A stretch of 64,000 nucleotides of DNA, from positions 1-64,000 of the forward strand of contig NW_027017972.1 of NCBI RefSeq assembly GCF_032854445.1. Reading direction: 5' to 3'. The stretch comes from Liolophura sinensis (Eukaryota > Mollusca > Polyplacophora > Chitonida > Chitonidae). The notes under the pieces were generated by a model that was given only the letters and a program-made list of their open reading frames with translations, did not search any database and had not been told where the DNA came from. A program made the position numbers and the translations under genes. This document shows positions 9,946 to 21,900 of the stretch, in pieces. The number at the start of each line of letters is the position of its first letter. Within the stretch, counting starts at the first letter, position 1.

Positions 9946-10380
9946 CATATAAAAATGCTTAAAGCTAAATGTACAAAGGCTCTCGATATAATTAAGGTCG
10001 TGTCTAGTACCGATTGGGGTGCTGACCGATCAGTTTTACTTAATTTATATCGTTCTCTGGTGAGGTCTAAATTGGACTATGGATCCATCATTTATGGTTC
10101 TGCAAGGAAATCCTATCTTAAAATGTTGGATCCCGTCCATCACCAAGGTTTGAGGCTCAGCCTTGGTGCATTTAGAACTTCACCAGTAGAAAGTTTATAC
10201 GTCGAAGCTAATGAGCCTTCCTTACATCTCAGGCGTATAAAACTATGCCTTCAATATACTACAAAGCTTAAAGCACACCCAACAAACCCTGCCTACGACT
10301 GTGTTTTCAATCCGTTATATGTAGACAAGTATAACAAATGTCCTAATAAGATTCCTTCGTTCGGTCTTCGTGTTCGGGAC
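9946..10380 (+). mobile_element. LINE copy B, piece 2 (RT fragment)
   Basis: This continues the RT frame of piece 1 exactly where copy C split it, starting with the second copy of the 12-bp duplication (9946-9957). It encodes LKAKCTKALDIIKVVSSTDW through SFGLRVRD, the region after the RT core. It is broken again by copy D at 10380, with the next piece at 16315. Variants such as LHLRRIKLCLQY differ from C and D and show that B is a separate subfamily (gamma). Confidence 0.9.
10367..10380 (+). repeat. Target-site duplication of copy D, left
   Basis: TTCGTGTTCGGGAC is repeated exactly at 16315-16328 after the tail of D. The last C may instead belong to the C run that starts the element, and the leading TTC of the right copy may be tail, so the true length is about 11-14 bp. 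Confidence 0.9.
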
Positions 10381-10990
10381 CCCCGTGGGGTTTCCGGGGT
10401 GATAAGAATAGGACCTCAGCCCTCTAGGCAAGCTTGTCGTAAAAGTCGACTAACCTAGAGCTCTCCTGTGTGAGCCCGGTGAATATAATAGGCTCACATC
10501 TTCTCGGTTGTGTGAGAGGCAACCGGGGAGCGACCTGTTTGCCGTGGGTTGCGACCCGTAATCTCCGAGGACGGGATCCTGGTGGCTGAGGGCGGGTTGG
10601 TCTTGCGAGATCCTCACGCCCAACACGTCACTTTGGCCCTTACTTGGAGAGAGACGGGAGGTCGGATTGGCCCGGTCCGATCAATCGGCTTGGTCACGTC
10701 TTGCCTCTGTTTGGTCCTAAAACATTTCTCAATAACATCACTCATTTAGAGAATAACGGTTTCCTTCCAAGTTTTGAGGCGGTGGCTCATGGGTCAATCG
10801 AGTAGTATGTGTCTGATGTGTGACCTTATTTACTTAATGGGGTTTGCTCATTAGGGCCATCTATTCGAGTATACCTCATGTGGAGTCCTTGGTGTGTGTC
10901 CTGCTGGGTATCCCCAGGTTCAGACATCGCCCTTGTTGGCACTCCGTGGTGGGTGGGGAACACATGGGGTGAATCTTTTTGATATATATT

Positions 10991-12358
10991 ATGTCTTCTT
11001 TAAATTTTTCGAAAAACGTTTCCAATATATCTGTTAGATCTTCTGATGGAATAACTTCGAGTACCGACAAAAAGAGGAAGTTGGAGGTTTTGTCGGACTC
11101 GCTTGATAAATGTAATGTGTCGGACAGTTGGCCGGCTTTTATTGTTCTTTCAACTAAGAATGAACAGAAGCCGGCCTCCAAAATCCATCCCTTTCTTTTG
11201 CAAAGGGCTCTCCAGGGAGTCGCTGGAACCTTGAAAAATGTAAAAAAGCTAAGGTCCGGAGACATTCTCAATGAATGTCTCCGCCAACAACAATCCAATA
11301 ATTTACTATCGTTAAAAAAAATTTCGGACATACCTGTGTTTACATCCCCTCACAATTCCCTGAACAGCTGTCAGGGAATAATTCGTGACCGGGATCAAGA
11401 TATTTTGGAACTTTCAGAAGAGGAAATCTGCAGTGAACTGAAGTCGCAAGGTGTTACCAGAGTAAAGCGCTTCACTATGAAGAAATCTGGTAATATCATT
11501 AATCTAAATACATACCTGTTAACTTTTAATTCTACTTCCATTCCATCATACATTTACATTGGCCCGTATAGGGTTAGTGTAGACTTATACATCCCTAACC
11601 CAACACGTTGTTTTACGTGCCAGAAACTTGGTCATGGCAAGGGCCAATGTAAAAATAAACTTGTTTGTTTTCGATGTGGCAGTGAAGGTCATGAGGGTTT
11701 CGACTGCAGCAACACAGTTAAGTGTTGCAATTGTGGTGGAGATCACATGGCCTCCTCTAGGGACTGTCCACTTTTCGTAAAAGAAAAACAAATAATCACT
11801 TTAAAAACTAAAAACAATATATCGTATCAGGAGGCCCGGAAACTAGTCTCACCTCCTAATACTTCACTGCAGACTTCATTTGCCAATGCGGTCAAGCGAG
11901 TAGCATCTGTTGCTACTCAAACATCAATGACTTGGCCCATTGCAAACCAGAAACCTTCTCCTGTTTCTGTTGAACCTACTGTTCGACCTGCTTTCAATAC
12001 TTCCTCAACACAAACTACCTTAATACAACAAATAGAACCAGCGAATAATACTGACCGACCCGATAACCCCAAACTTAATCAACGTAGAAACAAAAATATG
12101 TCCCAAAATGAACCTCCAAATAAAAATAATTAAACTAATAAACCTACTGGCCCAACAGAGCGTCCCTCTAAGGCCACTAGGGACCCTGTCCAAACTTTTA
12201 ATAAGTTTGGATCGTTGGAGGACGTTGATCCTTCAACATCGGATGCGGATGTGATGGATACATCACCCGCACCAGGGAGATGTTCCAGCCGATCTCCACG
12301 GAAGGGTCGTCCGCGATCCAAACATAAAGAGAAATCCCCAATACGCCTTCCTCCATAA
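10991..12358 (+). pseudogene. LINE ORF1 of copy D, C-terminus shifted out of frame
   Basis: Starts MSSLNFSKNVSN and encodes the gag-like RNA-binding protein with three good knuckles: CFTCQKLGHGKGQC, CFRCGSEGHEGFDC and CCNCGGDHMASSRDC. The open frame stops at 12131-12133 after PPNKNN. The expected C-terminal segment (GPTERPSKATRDP to KSPIRLPP) follows in another frame up to TAATG at 12356-12360. An indel in the A-rich stretch near 12120 is the likely cause. The truncated protein keeps its knuckles but loses the basic Ser/Arg-rich tail, and a ribosome terminating at 12133 is no longer placed on the ORF2 start. Confidence 0.9.
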
Positions 12359-15300
12359 TGGCGATATATGACAAAATTATACAGTGGAATTGTCGAGGTC
12401 TTAAGGTAAATTTTATTGAAATTACACAGCTTGTTCAATCATTAAATCCTATAGCCCTGTGTCTTCAGGAAACTCACCTGAAGACATCTGACAAAGATAA
12501 ATTTTCCCTTAAAAATTATTCATTATACAGCACTTACTCGAATGAAGAAGAGCGAGCTGCAGGCGGCTCTTCGATCTTCATAAATAACAATATTATACAC
12601 AGCCCTGTTGCTCTGCATACAGAGCTTCAGGCTGTGGCTGTGCGTGTTTCATTGTCTGAAACAATCACATTGTGTTCAGTGTATATTCCTCCTAACATTT
12701 CTTTGTCAGCTTTACAGTTACATAATCTAATAGAACAATTGCCAAAACCGTTTATAATACTGGGTGATTTTAATTCCCATAACCCCCTATGGGGCAGTAA
12801 TACCATAAATAATAAGGGCAAGATAGTCGAAGACTTCTTATCGAAGGAAGAACTGTGTTATTTCAATGATGGTTCTAATACCTATTTACATCCAGGTAAT
12901 GGCGTTTATTCTGCTATCGATCTCACTATCACGGACCCATCACTTCTCCCGGATTTTTCTTGGAGGGTGCATGACGATCTTTGTGGTAGTGACCATTTTC
13001 CTATAATCCTAGAACATATCACTTCTAATTCTTTAGAACGTGTAGCTAGGTGGAAATTCGATAAAGCAGACTGGATCGCATTTGAGATGTTCTGTGAGGC
13101 TGATATCTCTCCAGAGATCCTCAAAGCAGCAGATGATCCTGTGTTAAGATTTACCGAGCTTGTATTACGAGCTGCCGATAGAACTATACCTAAGACCTCG
13201 ACAAATCCAAAATCCAAAAGTAAGCCCTGGTACTACAATGACTGTCGTAAAGCCATAAAGGACCGTAAAAAGGCTGAACGCAGATTTAATCATTGTCCCA
13301 CTGATAATAATTTAAACCAGGTTCGTAATTTTAGAGCTCAGGCTCGTCGATTACTCAAGTCCAAGAGACGATCTTGTTGGCGGAACTTTGTTTCGGGCAT
13401 TACGTCAAAAACACCAATGCGTAAGGTCTGGAACATGGTTCAGAAACTTAAGGGCAAAAATAATAAAGCCAAAGTCCAGCATTTAAAAGATGGAGATAAT
13501 ATATTAACCTCTCCATGTGATATAGCAAATAAACTTGCTGAAACAATTTCAACAAAATCTTCTTCTGAGAACTATACTAAAAAATTCCAACATATTAAAA
13601 ACCAGGAGGAGAAAATTAAATTGCCCTTTTCTTCTAAAAATTTAGAAGATTATAATTGTCCTTTTAATATTGAGGAACTTAAAACTGCACTAAAAAAGGC
13701 CCACGATACTGCTTGTGGTCCTGATAACGTATATTATAAGTTTCTGAACCATTTACCACCTGAGCCACTGGAGATTCTCTTGGACTTGCTTAATGATATT
13801 TGGATAACTGGTAATTTTCCACCGTCATGGAGGGAGGCGTGTATTATCCCGGTTCCCAAACCGGGTAAGGATCATAATGATCCAAATAATTACCGTCCCA
13901 TAGCTCTTACCAGCTGTGTCTGTAAAACTATGGAACGGATGATAAATTATAGACTTGTTTGGTTTCTTGAAACCAACAAGTTACTTTCTAACATACAATG
14001 TGGTTTTCGTCAAGGTAGATCCACTATGGATCACCTTGTTCGCTTCGAAACCTTTATACGAGATGGATTCATCAATAAAGAACATGTGGTGTCCATATTT
14101 TTTGACCTTGAAGGCTTACGACACCACATGGAAATATGGTATTTTAAAAGACCTCGCGGATATGGGTCTTAAAGGCCGATTACCTATATTTATATCAGAA
14201 TTTTTATCCGATCGTCAGTTTAAGGTAAGGGTGGGGTCCACTCTTTCTGACTCTTATGAGCAGGAAATGGGTGTACCCCAGGGCAGTATCCTTTCACCAA
14301 CACTATTTAGCATAAAAATTAATAGTTTGGCTAAAACATTAACATCTGGCACAGAGGGTTTTTTATATGTGGATGATTTCCTGATATGCTACCGTGCTAA
14401 AAATATGAATAACATCGTGCGGCAACTGCAGCTTTGTCTCAATAAGATCGAGAAATGGGCAGTTGCCAATGGTTTTAGATTTTCAACATCTAAAACCGTC
14501 GGTATGCATTTTTGTAATCAAAGGAAATTCCATCTTGACCCTGAACTTAATTTTTGTGGTAAACCAGTGAAAATTGTTTTAGAAAATAAATTTTTAGGGG
14601 TTATATTCGATAGAAAATTATCATTTATACGTCATATTAAAATGCTTAAAGCTAAATGCACAAAGGCTCTCGATATAATTAAGGTCGTGTCTAGCACCGA
14701 TTGGGGTGCTGACCGATCAGTTTTACTTAATTTATATCGTTCTCTGGTGAGGTCTAAAATGGATTATGGATCCATCATTTACGGTTCCGCTAGGAAGTCG
14801 TATACTAAAATGTTGGATCCGGTCCATCACCAAGGTTTGAGGCTCAGCCTTGGTGCTTTTAGAACCTCACCAGTAGAAAGTTTATACGTAGAGGCTAACG
14901 AGCCTTCTTTACATCACAGGCGTGTAAAACTGAGCCTTCAATATACTGCAAAGCTTAAAGCTTATCCAACAAACCCTGCCTACGACTGTGTTTTCAATCC
15001 ATCATATGTAGACAAATATAATAAATGTTCTAACAAGATCCCTTCGTTCGGTGTTCGTGTTAGGGACCATATTGTGGAAGCCAACATTAAACTTGGGGAC
15101 ATAGCTCAGGTGTCTTTTCCGGAGTCCCCACCATGGCTTTTTCCACAACCTAAATTGATATTTGATCTACGTAAATATAATAAATCAAATACAAATCCTC
15201 TTATAATTCAGCAAGGTTTTGCTGAAATTAAGGCTAAATATTCGGATTATAAATTTATATATACTGATGGGTCAAAGGATGGGGATAGGGTTGCAGCTGC

Positions 15301-16051
15301 AGCTGTCTTAGAGCAGCGAGTTGCTTCTCTTCGTCTTCCATCCTCGTCTTCAATCTTTTCCGCAGAGGCCAGGGCTATACTCCTGGCCTTATCATATGTC
15401 TCTTCTGGGCATGCTCAGAGGGCTGTGATATGCAGTGACTCGCTTTCCAGCCTTTTGGCAATACAGAATAATAAATTTAAAAATCCGTTGATCTTCGAAA
15501 TATTAGCCATACACCGAAAACTAATTAAAAGAGGTAAAGATATCCTATTCTGTTGGATACCAAGTCATGTTGGTATCCATGGAAACACAGTCGTGGACAG
15601 GGAGGCAAAAGCTGCCCTTACTAAACCTTTGTCGAAAGTTAAAATACCATATAATGATTTTAAGTCTAATATTCTTAAATATATTCGTGGCCTTTGGCAG
15701 GGTGAATGGGATCTGCAGGTTTGCAATAAACTGCATGTCATTCATCCTGTCATTGGCTTTAATCCATATACACTTGATATGTCTCGTAGAGACCAAGTCG
15801 TTTTAACCAGATGCCGTATTGGACATTCTCGTCTAACACACAATTTCATCTTGGATGGGAGCAGTGCTCCCGAGTGTGTTGGATGTGATGCTCAATATGG
15901 CATCAAACATATTCTGTTTGACTGTGTAGACTTTGCCCATGTTCGGCAAAGGTTCTACACAGTCAGTTCTATATATGATTTATTTGACAGCATCGCTGGC
16001 GATGTTGTCATCAATTATTTGAAGGCCATTGGCCTATATCATAAAATATAA
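12358..16051 (+). pseudogene. LINE ORF2 of copy D, one frameshift in RT
   Basis: Endonuclease motifs (QWNCRGL, LGDFNSHNPLWGS, GSDHFPI) and the first half of RT are open from the ATG at 12358. Near 14110 two bases are missing in RT motif A (DLEGLRHH instead of DLEKAYDT). The rest of RT (FLYVDDF), RNase H (YTDGSKDG, AEARAI, SDSLSS, DREAK) and the C-terminal finger continue in another frame to 16051. The identical lesion in copy A implies a common defective ancestor. Other changes include LENKFLG for GENKFLG and KPWYYND for KPWYDND. Confidence 0.92.
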
Positions 16052-16314
16052 ATCTTAATCGTCATAAATATCTATATATAAACAGTTATATACATATAGA
16101 TTTATACATGTAATATATAAGCCTGGTTTTCGAGTTTTAACTCTAATTTTTTCTTTTATGCGATTTTAAACATGTCTGTACTTTTTATTTTACTTTTGAT
16201 GTTCATATTATCATATCGAAAACCTTAACCATCTCTTGTTTTCACCTTGTTCTCGCCACGATATGGCTGAAATATTGCCGATGTGGCGTTAAGCCATAAT
16301 CATTCATTCATTCA

Positions 16315-17312
16315 TTCGTGTTCGGGACCACGTTGTGGGAGCTGGCATCGAGCTTGAGAATATAGCTCCGGTTTCTTTACCGGAGTCTCCTCCATGGCTT
16401 CTCCCACAACCTAAATTGATATTTCATCTACGTAAACATAACAAAAGAAATACGAATCCTCTAATAATTCAGCAAAGTTTTTCTGAGATAAAGGCTAATT
16501 ATCCAGATTATAAATTTATATATACTGACGGGTCGAAGGATGGGGAGAAGGTTGCGACTGCGGCTGTCTTAGAACAGCGGGTCACTTCTCTTCGTCTTCC
16601 ATCCTCGTCTTCAATCTTTTCTGCAGAGGCCAGAGCTATACTTCTGGCTTTGTCATATGTTTCTGCTGGGCATGCCCAGAGGGCTGTGATCTGCACGGAC
16701 TCGCTCTCTTGCCTTTTGGCAATTCAGAATAATAAATTTAAAAATCCTTCCATCCTTGAGATATTAGCCGTACATAAAAATCTAATTAAAAGAGGTAAAG
16801 ATATTGTATTCTGTTGGATACCAAGTCACATTGGTATCCATGGAAACACAGTCGTGGATAGGGAGGCGAAAGCTGCCCTTAATAAACCCATATCGAAGAT
16901 GAAAATTTGTTACACTGATTTTAGATCTCATATTCTTAAATATATTCGTGGCCTTTGGCAGGGTGAATGGGATTTGCAGATCCACAACAAACTGCATGCT
17001 ATTCATCCTGTCATTGGCAATAATTCTTATACTCTTAATAGGTCTCGTAGGGACCAAGTAGTTCTAACAAGGTGCCGTGTTGGGCATTCTCGTCTAACAC
17101 ACAATTTTATCCTAGATGGGAGCAGTGCTCCTGAGTGTGTTGGTTGTAATGCCCAGTACGGCATCAAACATATTCTGGTTGACTGTGTGGACTTTGTGTA
17201 GAATCTTTGCCTAATATGAGCAGTCAGCTCTATATTTGATTTATTTGACGGTGTCGCTGGCGATACTATCATTAATTACTTAAAACATATTGGATTATAT
17301 CATAAGATATAA
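16315..17312 (+). pseudogene. LINE ORF2 end of copy B, with a 24-bp inversion
   Basis: Encodes RNase H (YTDGSKDG, SAEARAI, CTDSLSC, DREAKAAL) and the finger CVGCNAQYGIKHILVDC. The frame then stops at 17199-17201 because 17197-17220 is the exact reverse complement of the matching 24 bases of copy G (29882-29905). After the inversion the original frame resumes and ends GLYHKI at 17312. The gene was already split into three by C and D. Confidence 0.92.
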
Positions 17313-17580
17313 TTTTATTTTTATTTCACATAGATATTTCTAGTTCATATATACATATTAAAATTTCAAAAGCTTTGTGGTTTTCAAGTTTTTAAAGAGC
17401 TTTGATTGTTTTACCTAGTTTTAAACATGTCTGTCATTTTTCATTTGTTTTGTATGTTCATATTTCAGTCTTGAAAACCATATACTGATTCCTGGTTTTA
17501 AACATGTTCTCGCCACGATATGGCTGAAATATTGCCGATGTGGCGTAAAGCCATAATCATTCATTCATTCATTCATTCAT
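16315..17580 (+). mobile_element. LINE copy B, piece 3 (RNase H to tail)
   Basis: The last third of the host element B: the end of ORF2, a gamma-type 3' UTR (TTCAAAAGCTTTGTGG) and a tail of about six CATT units. It starts with the second copy of D's duplication. The same gamma type occurs in copy G. At 17580 the tail runs straight into truncated copy H. The three pieces give about 1.9 kb of B, so B was strongly 5'-truncated when it inserted in the tail of A. Confidence 0.92.
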
Positions 17581-18935
17581 TAAAACCTACTTTAAATATT
17601 TCGAATATAGCTAATAAATCTTCCTCTCAGCCGACTTTGTCTTTAAGTGCTGATAAAAAGAGGAAGTTGTCTGACTCACTGGATAACGAACACAGCAGTT
17701 GGCCGGCTTTTATTGTTCTCTCAACTAAGAGTGAACAAAAGCCGGCTTCAAAAATTCATCCGTTTCTTTTGCAGAGGGCTCTCCAGGGCACAGCTGGAAC
17801 TTTAAAAAACGTTAAAAAACTTAGATCCGGAGACATTCTCATTGAATGTTTCCGGCAACAACAGTCAAAAAATTTACTTAAATTAAATAAAATATCTGAC
17901 ATATCTGTTTTCACATCCCCTCACCATTCCCTGAACAGCTGTCAGGGAATCATTCGTGACAGGGATGGTGATATAGCTGACCTGACTGAGGAAGAAATCT
18001 GCCAAGAACTAAATTCACAGGGTGTTACCAGAGTGAAACGCTTCGTTACGAAGAAATCTGGTAACCTCTTTAAACTTAATACATACCTGCTTACCTTTAA
18101 CACTACCTCCCTTCCATCTCATATCTACGTTGGCCCGTATAGGGTTAATGTGGATTTATATATCCCCAATCCTACACGTTGTTTTAATTGCCAACGATTT
18201 GGTCATGGCAAGGGACAATGCAAGAACAAACTCATTTGCTTCAGATGCGGCAGTGACGGCCATGAGGGTTTCGACTGCAGCAACACAGTTAAGTGTTGCA
18301 ACTGCGGTGGAGATCACATGGCCTCCTCAAGGGACTGTCCGCTTTTCGTTAAGGAAAAGCAAATTATCAACTTGAAAATTAAAAACAATATCTCCTATCA
18401 GGACGCCCGTAAATTAGCCTCACTTTCTAATACTTCTCTACCGACTTCGTTTGCCAATGTGGTCAAGCGGGTAGCAACTGTTGCTACTCAAACCTCTTGG
18501 ACTTGGCCCATTGGAAACGACAAACCTAGTTATGTTTCTGTGCAACTTCCATCTCAACCTTCATTTAGTTCTTCCTCAACTCAAACTCCTTCAAAAGAAC
18601 AAATAAAAACAGTAAATAGTATAGAACACCCTGGTAAACCAGCTGAGCCCAATTGCCCTAAAAATGACAAAAATAAGTCCAAAAGTCAATCACAAAATAA
18701 TAATAAAGTAACTAATAAACCTAGTGGCCCCACAGAGCGTCCCTCTAAGGCCACTAGGGATCCTATACAAACTTTTAATAAGTTTGGTTCGTTGGAGGAC
18801 GTTGGTCCTTCAACATCAGATGCGGAGGTGATGGATACATCACCCGCATCAGGGAGATCTTCCAGCCGATCTCCACGAAAGGGTCGTCCTCGATCAAAAC
18901 CTAAAGCAAAATCTCCTATACGTCTCCCTCCATAA
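17520..18935 (+). CDS. LINE ORF1 of copy H, with start codon from the tail of B
   Basis: An open frame of 471 residues encoding the gag-like RNA-binding protein, with knuckles CFNCQRFGHGKGQC, CFRCGSDGHEGFDC and CCNCGGDHMASSRDC, and the tail SSSRSPRKGRPRSKPKAKSP. The element's own ATG is lost. The only in-frame upstream ATG is at 17520 in the 3' UTR of B, so the first ~20 residues (MAEILPMWRKAIIIHSF onward) come from B's terminal block and CATT repeats. This works only because B reads CGTAAAGCC; copies with CGTTAAGCC would stop there. The stop overlaps the ORF2 ATG as TAATG at 18933-18937. Whether it is transcribed is unknown. Confidence 0.75.
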   Translation: MAEILPMWRKAIIIHSFIHSLKPTLNISNIANKSSSQPTLSLSADKKRKLSDSLDNEHSSWPAFIVLSTKSEQKPASKIHPFLLQRALQGTAGTLKNVKKLRSGDILIECFRQQQSKNLLKLNKISDISVFTSPHHSLNSCQGIIRDRDGDIADLTEEEICQELNSQGVTRVKRFVTKKSGNLFKLNTYLLTFNTTSLPSHIYVGPYRVNVDLYIPNPTRCFNCQRFGHGKGQCKNKLICFRCGSDGHEGFDCSNTVKCCNCGGDHMASSRDCPLFVKEKQIINLKIKNNISYQDARKLASLSNTSLPTSFANVVKRVATVATQTSWTWPIGNDKPSYVSVQLPSQPSFSSSSTQTPSKEQIKTVNSIEHPGKPAEPNCPKNDKNKSKSQSQNNNKVTNKPSGPTERPSKATRDPIQTFNKFGSLEDVGPSTSDAEVMDTSPASGRSSSRSPRKGRPRSKPKAKSPIRLPP

Positions 18936-21900
18936 TGGCGATATATGACAAAATTATACAGTGGAATTGTCGAGGCCTGAAGGTAAATTTTATTGAAATA
19001 ACACAGCTTGTTCAATCATTAAATCCTATTGCCCTGTGTCTTCAGGAAACTCACCTGAAGACATCTGACAAAGACAAAATAACTCTTAAAAAATTACTCA
19101 TTATACAGTACGTACTCGAATGAAGAAGATCGAGCTGCAGGCGGCTCCTCTATCTTCGTCAATAACAATGTTATTCACAGCCCTGTTGCTCTGGATACAG
19201 AGCTTCAGGCTGTGGCCGTTCGTGTTTCACTATGTGAAACAATCACATTATGTTCAGTGTATATTCCCCCGAACATTTCTTTGTCAGCTTTGCAGTTAAA
19301 TAATTTAAAAGAACAGTTGCCAACGCCTTTTATACTTATGGGAGATTTTAATTCCCATAACCCCCCTATGGGGCAGTAACAACATCAATGATAAGGGCAA
19401 GATAGTAGAAAACTTCTTATCTAACGAAGAACTGTGTTATTTCAATGATGGTTCTAATACCTATTTACATCCAGGTAACGGCGCTTATTCTGCTATCGAT
19501 CTCACTATTACAGATCCATCACTTTTCCTTGATTTTTCTTGGAAGGTGCATGACGATCTTTGTGGTAGTGACCATTTTCCTATAATCCTAGAACATATCA
19601 CTTCTAATTCTTTAGAACGTGTAGCTAGGTGGAAATTCGATAAAGCAGATTGGATCGCATTTGAGATGTTCTGTGAGGCTGACATCACTCCAGAGAATCT
19701 CAATGCTGCAGAAGATCCTCTTTTAAAATTTAATGAACTTATATTAACAGCAGCTGATAGAACTATACCTAAGACCTCGACAAATCCCAAATCCAAAAGT
19801 AAACCCTGGTACGACGATGACTGTCGTAAAGCCATAAAGGATCGCAAAAAGGCCGAGCGCAGATTTAATCATTGTCCTGATAATAATAATTTAAACCAGG
19901 TCCGTATATTCGGAGCTAAGGCTCGCCGATTAATTAAGTCTAAGAGACGTTCTTGTTGGCGGAACTTTGTTTCGGGCATTACGTCAAAAACACCCATGCG
20001 TAAGGTCTGGAACATGGTTCAGAAGCTTAAGGGCAAAAACAACAAAGCCAAATTTCAGCATTTAAAAGATGGCGATACCCTGTTAACATCGCCATCAATT
20101 ACACTTCTGAGTTTCGACGTATTAAAAAACATAAGGAGAAAATTAAATTGCCTTTTTCTTCTAAGAATTTAGAAGATTATAATCGACGTTTTTCAATTGA
20201 GGAACTTAAAACTTCTCTTAAAAAGGCACACGATACTGCGTGTGGCCCTGATAATATATATTATAAGCTTCTGAATCATTTACCATCTGAGCCACTTGAG
20301 ACTCTCTTAGATTTACTTAATGACATTTGGCAAACTGGTAATTTTCCGCCGACTTGGAGGGAGGCGTGTATTATCCCGGTCCCTAAACTGGGTAAGGATC
20401 ATACTGATCCAAATAATTACCGTCCCATAGCTCTTACCAGCTGCGTCTGTAAGACTATGGAACGGATGGTAAATGATAGGCTTGTTTGGTTTCTTGAAAC
20501 CAACAAGTTACTATCTAATATACAATGTGGTTTTCGTCAAGGTCGATCTACTTTAGATCACCTTGTCCGTTTCGAAACTTTTATTCGTGACGGTTTTATT
20601 AATAATGAACATGTGGTGTCGATATTTTTTGACCTTGAAAAGGCCTACGACACCACATGGAAATATGGTATTTTAAAGGACCTTTCTGATATGGGTCTTA
20701 AAGGCCGCTTACCATCATTTATATCCGAATTTCTATCTGATCGTCAGTTTAAGGTACGGGTGGGGCCCACTCTTTCTGATTCGCATGAGCAGGAGATGGG
20801 TGTTCCCCAGGGCAGTATTCTTTCGCCAACACTGTTCAGCATAAAAATTAATAGCTTAGCTAAAACGTTGACATCTGGCACTGAGGGTTCTTTATACGTG
20901 GATGATTTCCTTATATGCTACCGTGCTAAAAATATGAATAACATCGAGCGGCAACTGCAGCTTTGTCTCAATAAGATCGAGAAATGGGCAGTTGCCAATG
21001 GTTTTAGATTTTCAACATCTAAAACCGTCGGTATGCATTTTTGTAATAAACGGAAATTCCATCTTGACCCTGAACTTAATTTTTGTGGTAAACCAGTAAA
21101 AATTGTTGGAGAAAATAATATTTTAGGGGTTATATTCGATAGAAAATTATCATTTATACCTCATATTAAAATGCTTAAAGCTAAATGTACAAAGGCTCTC
21201 GATATAATTAAGGTCGTGTCTAGCACCGATTGGGGTGCTGACCGATCAGTTTTACTTAATTTATATCGTTCTCTGGTGAGGTCTAAAATGGATTATGGAT
21301 CCATCATTTACGGTTCCGCTAGGAAGTCGTATACTAAAATGTTGGATCCGGTCCATCATCAAGGTTTGAGGCTCAGCCTTGGTGCTTTTAGAACCTCACC
21401 AGTAGAAAGTTTATACGTAGAGGCTAATGAGCCTTCTTTACATCACAGGCGTGTAAAACTGAGCCTTCAATATGCTGCAAAGCTTAAAGCTTATCCAACA
21501 AACCCTGCCTACGACTGTGTTTTCAATCCATCATATGTAGACAAATATAATAAGTGTTCTAACAAGATCCCTTCGTTCGGTGTTCGTGTTAGGGACCATA
21601 TTGTGGAAGCCAACATTAAACTTGGGGACATAGCTCAGGTGCCTTTTCCGGAGTCCCCACCATGGCTTTTTCCACAACCTAAACTGATATTTGATCTACG
21701 TAAATTTAATAAATCAAATACAAATCCTCTTATAATTCAGCAAGGTTTTGCTGAAATTAAGGCTAAATATTCGGATTATAAATTTATATATACTGATGGG
21801 TCAAAGGATGGGGATAGGGTTGCAGCTGCAGCTGTCTTAGAGCAGCGAGTTGCTTCTCTTCGTCTTCCATCCTCGTCTTCAATCTTTTCTGCAGAGGCCA

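Larger units (their letters stand above)
10381..16314 (+). mobile_element. LINE copy D, full length, defective
   Basis: A complete element nested in copy B between perfect duplications, with 5' UTR 10381-10990, two ORFs, an alpha-type 3' UTR and a CATT tail. Its 5' UTR is the second type, shared with L (GTAGTATGTGTCTGATGTG). ORF1 and ORF2 each carry a frameshift, so it could move only with help from another copy. Its downstream half closely resembles copy A, including a shared two-base lesion in RT. Confidence 0.94.

Noticed and set aside
10549-10749. Conserved short ORF in the LINE 5' UTR (also at 23101 and 36052)
   Set aside because: It starts with TTG, has no ATG, and the similarity is explained by the conserved 5' UTR sequence.
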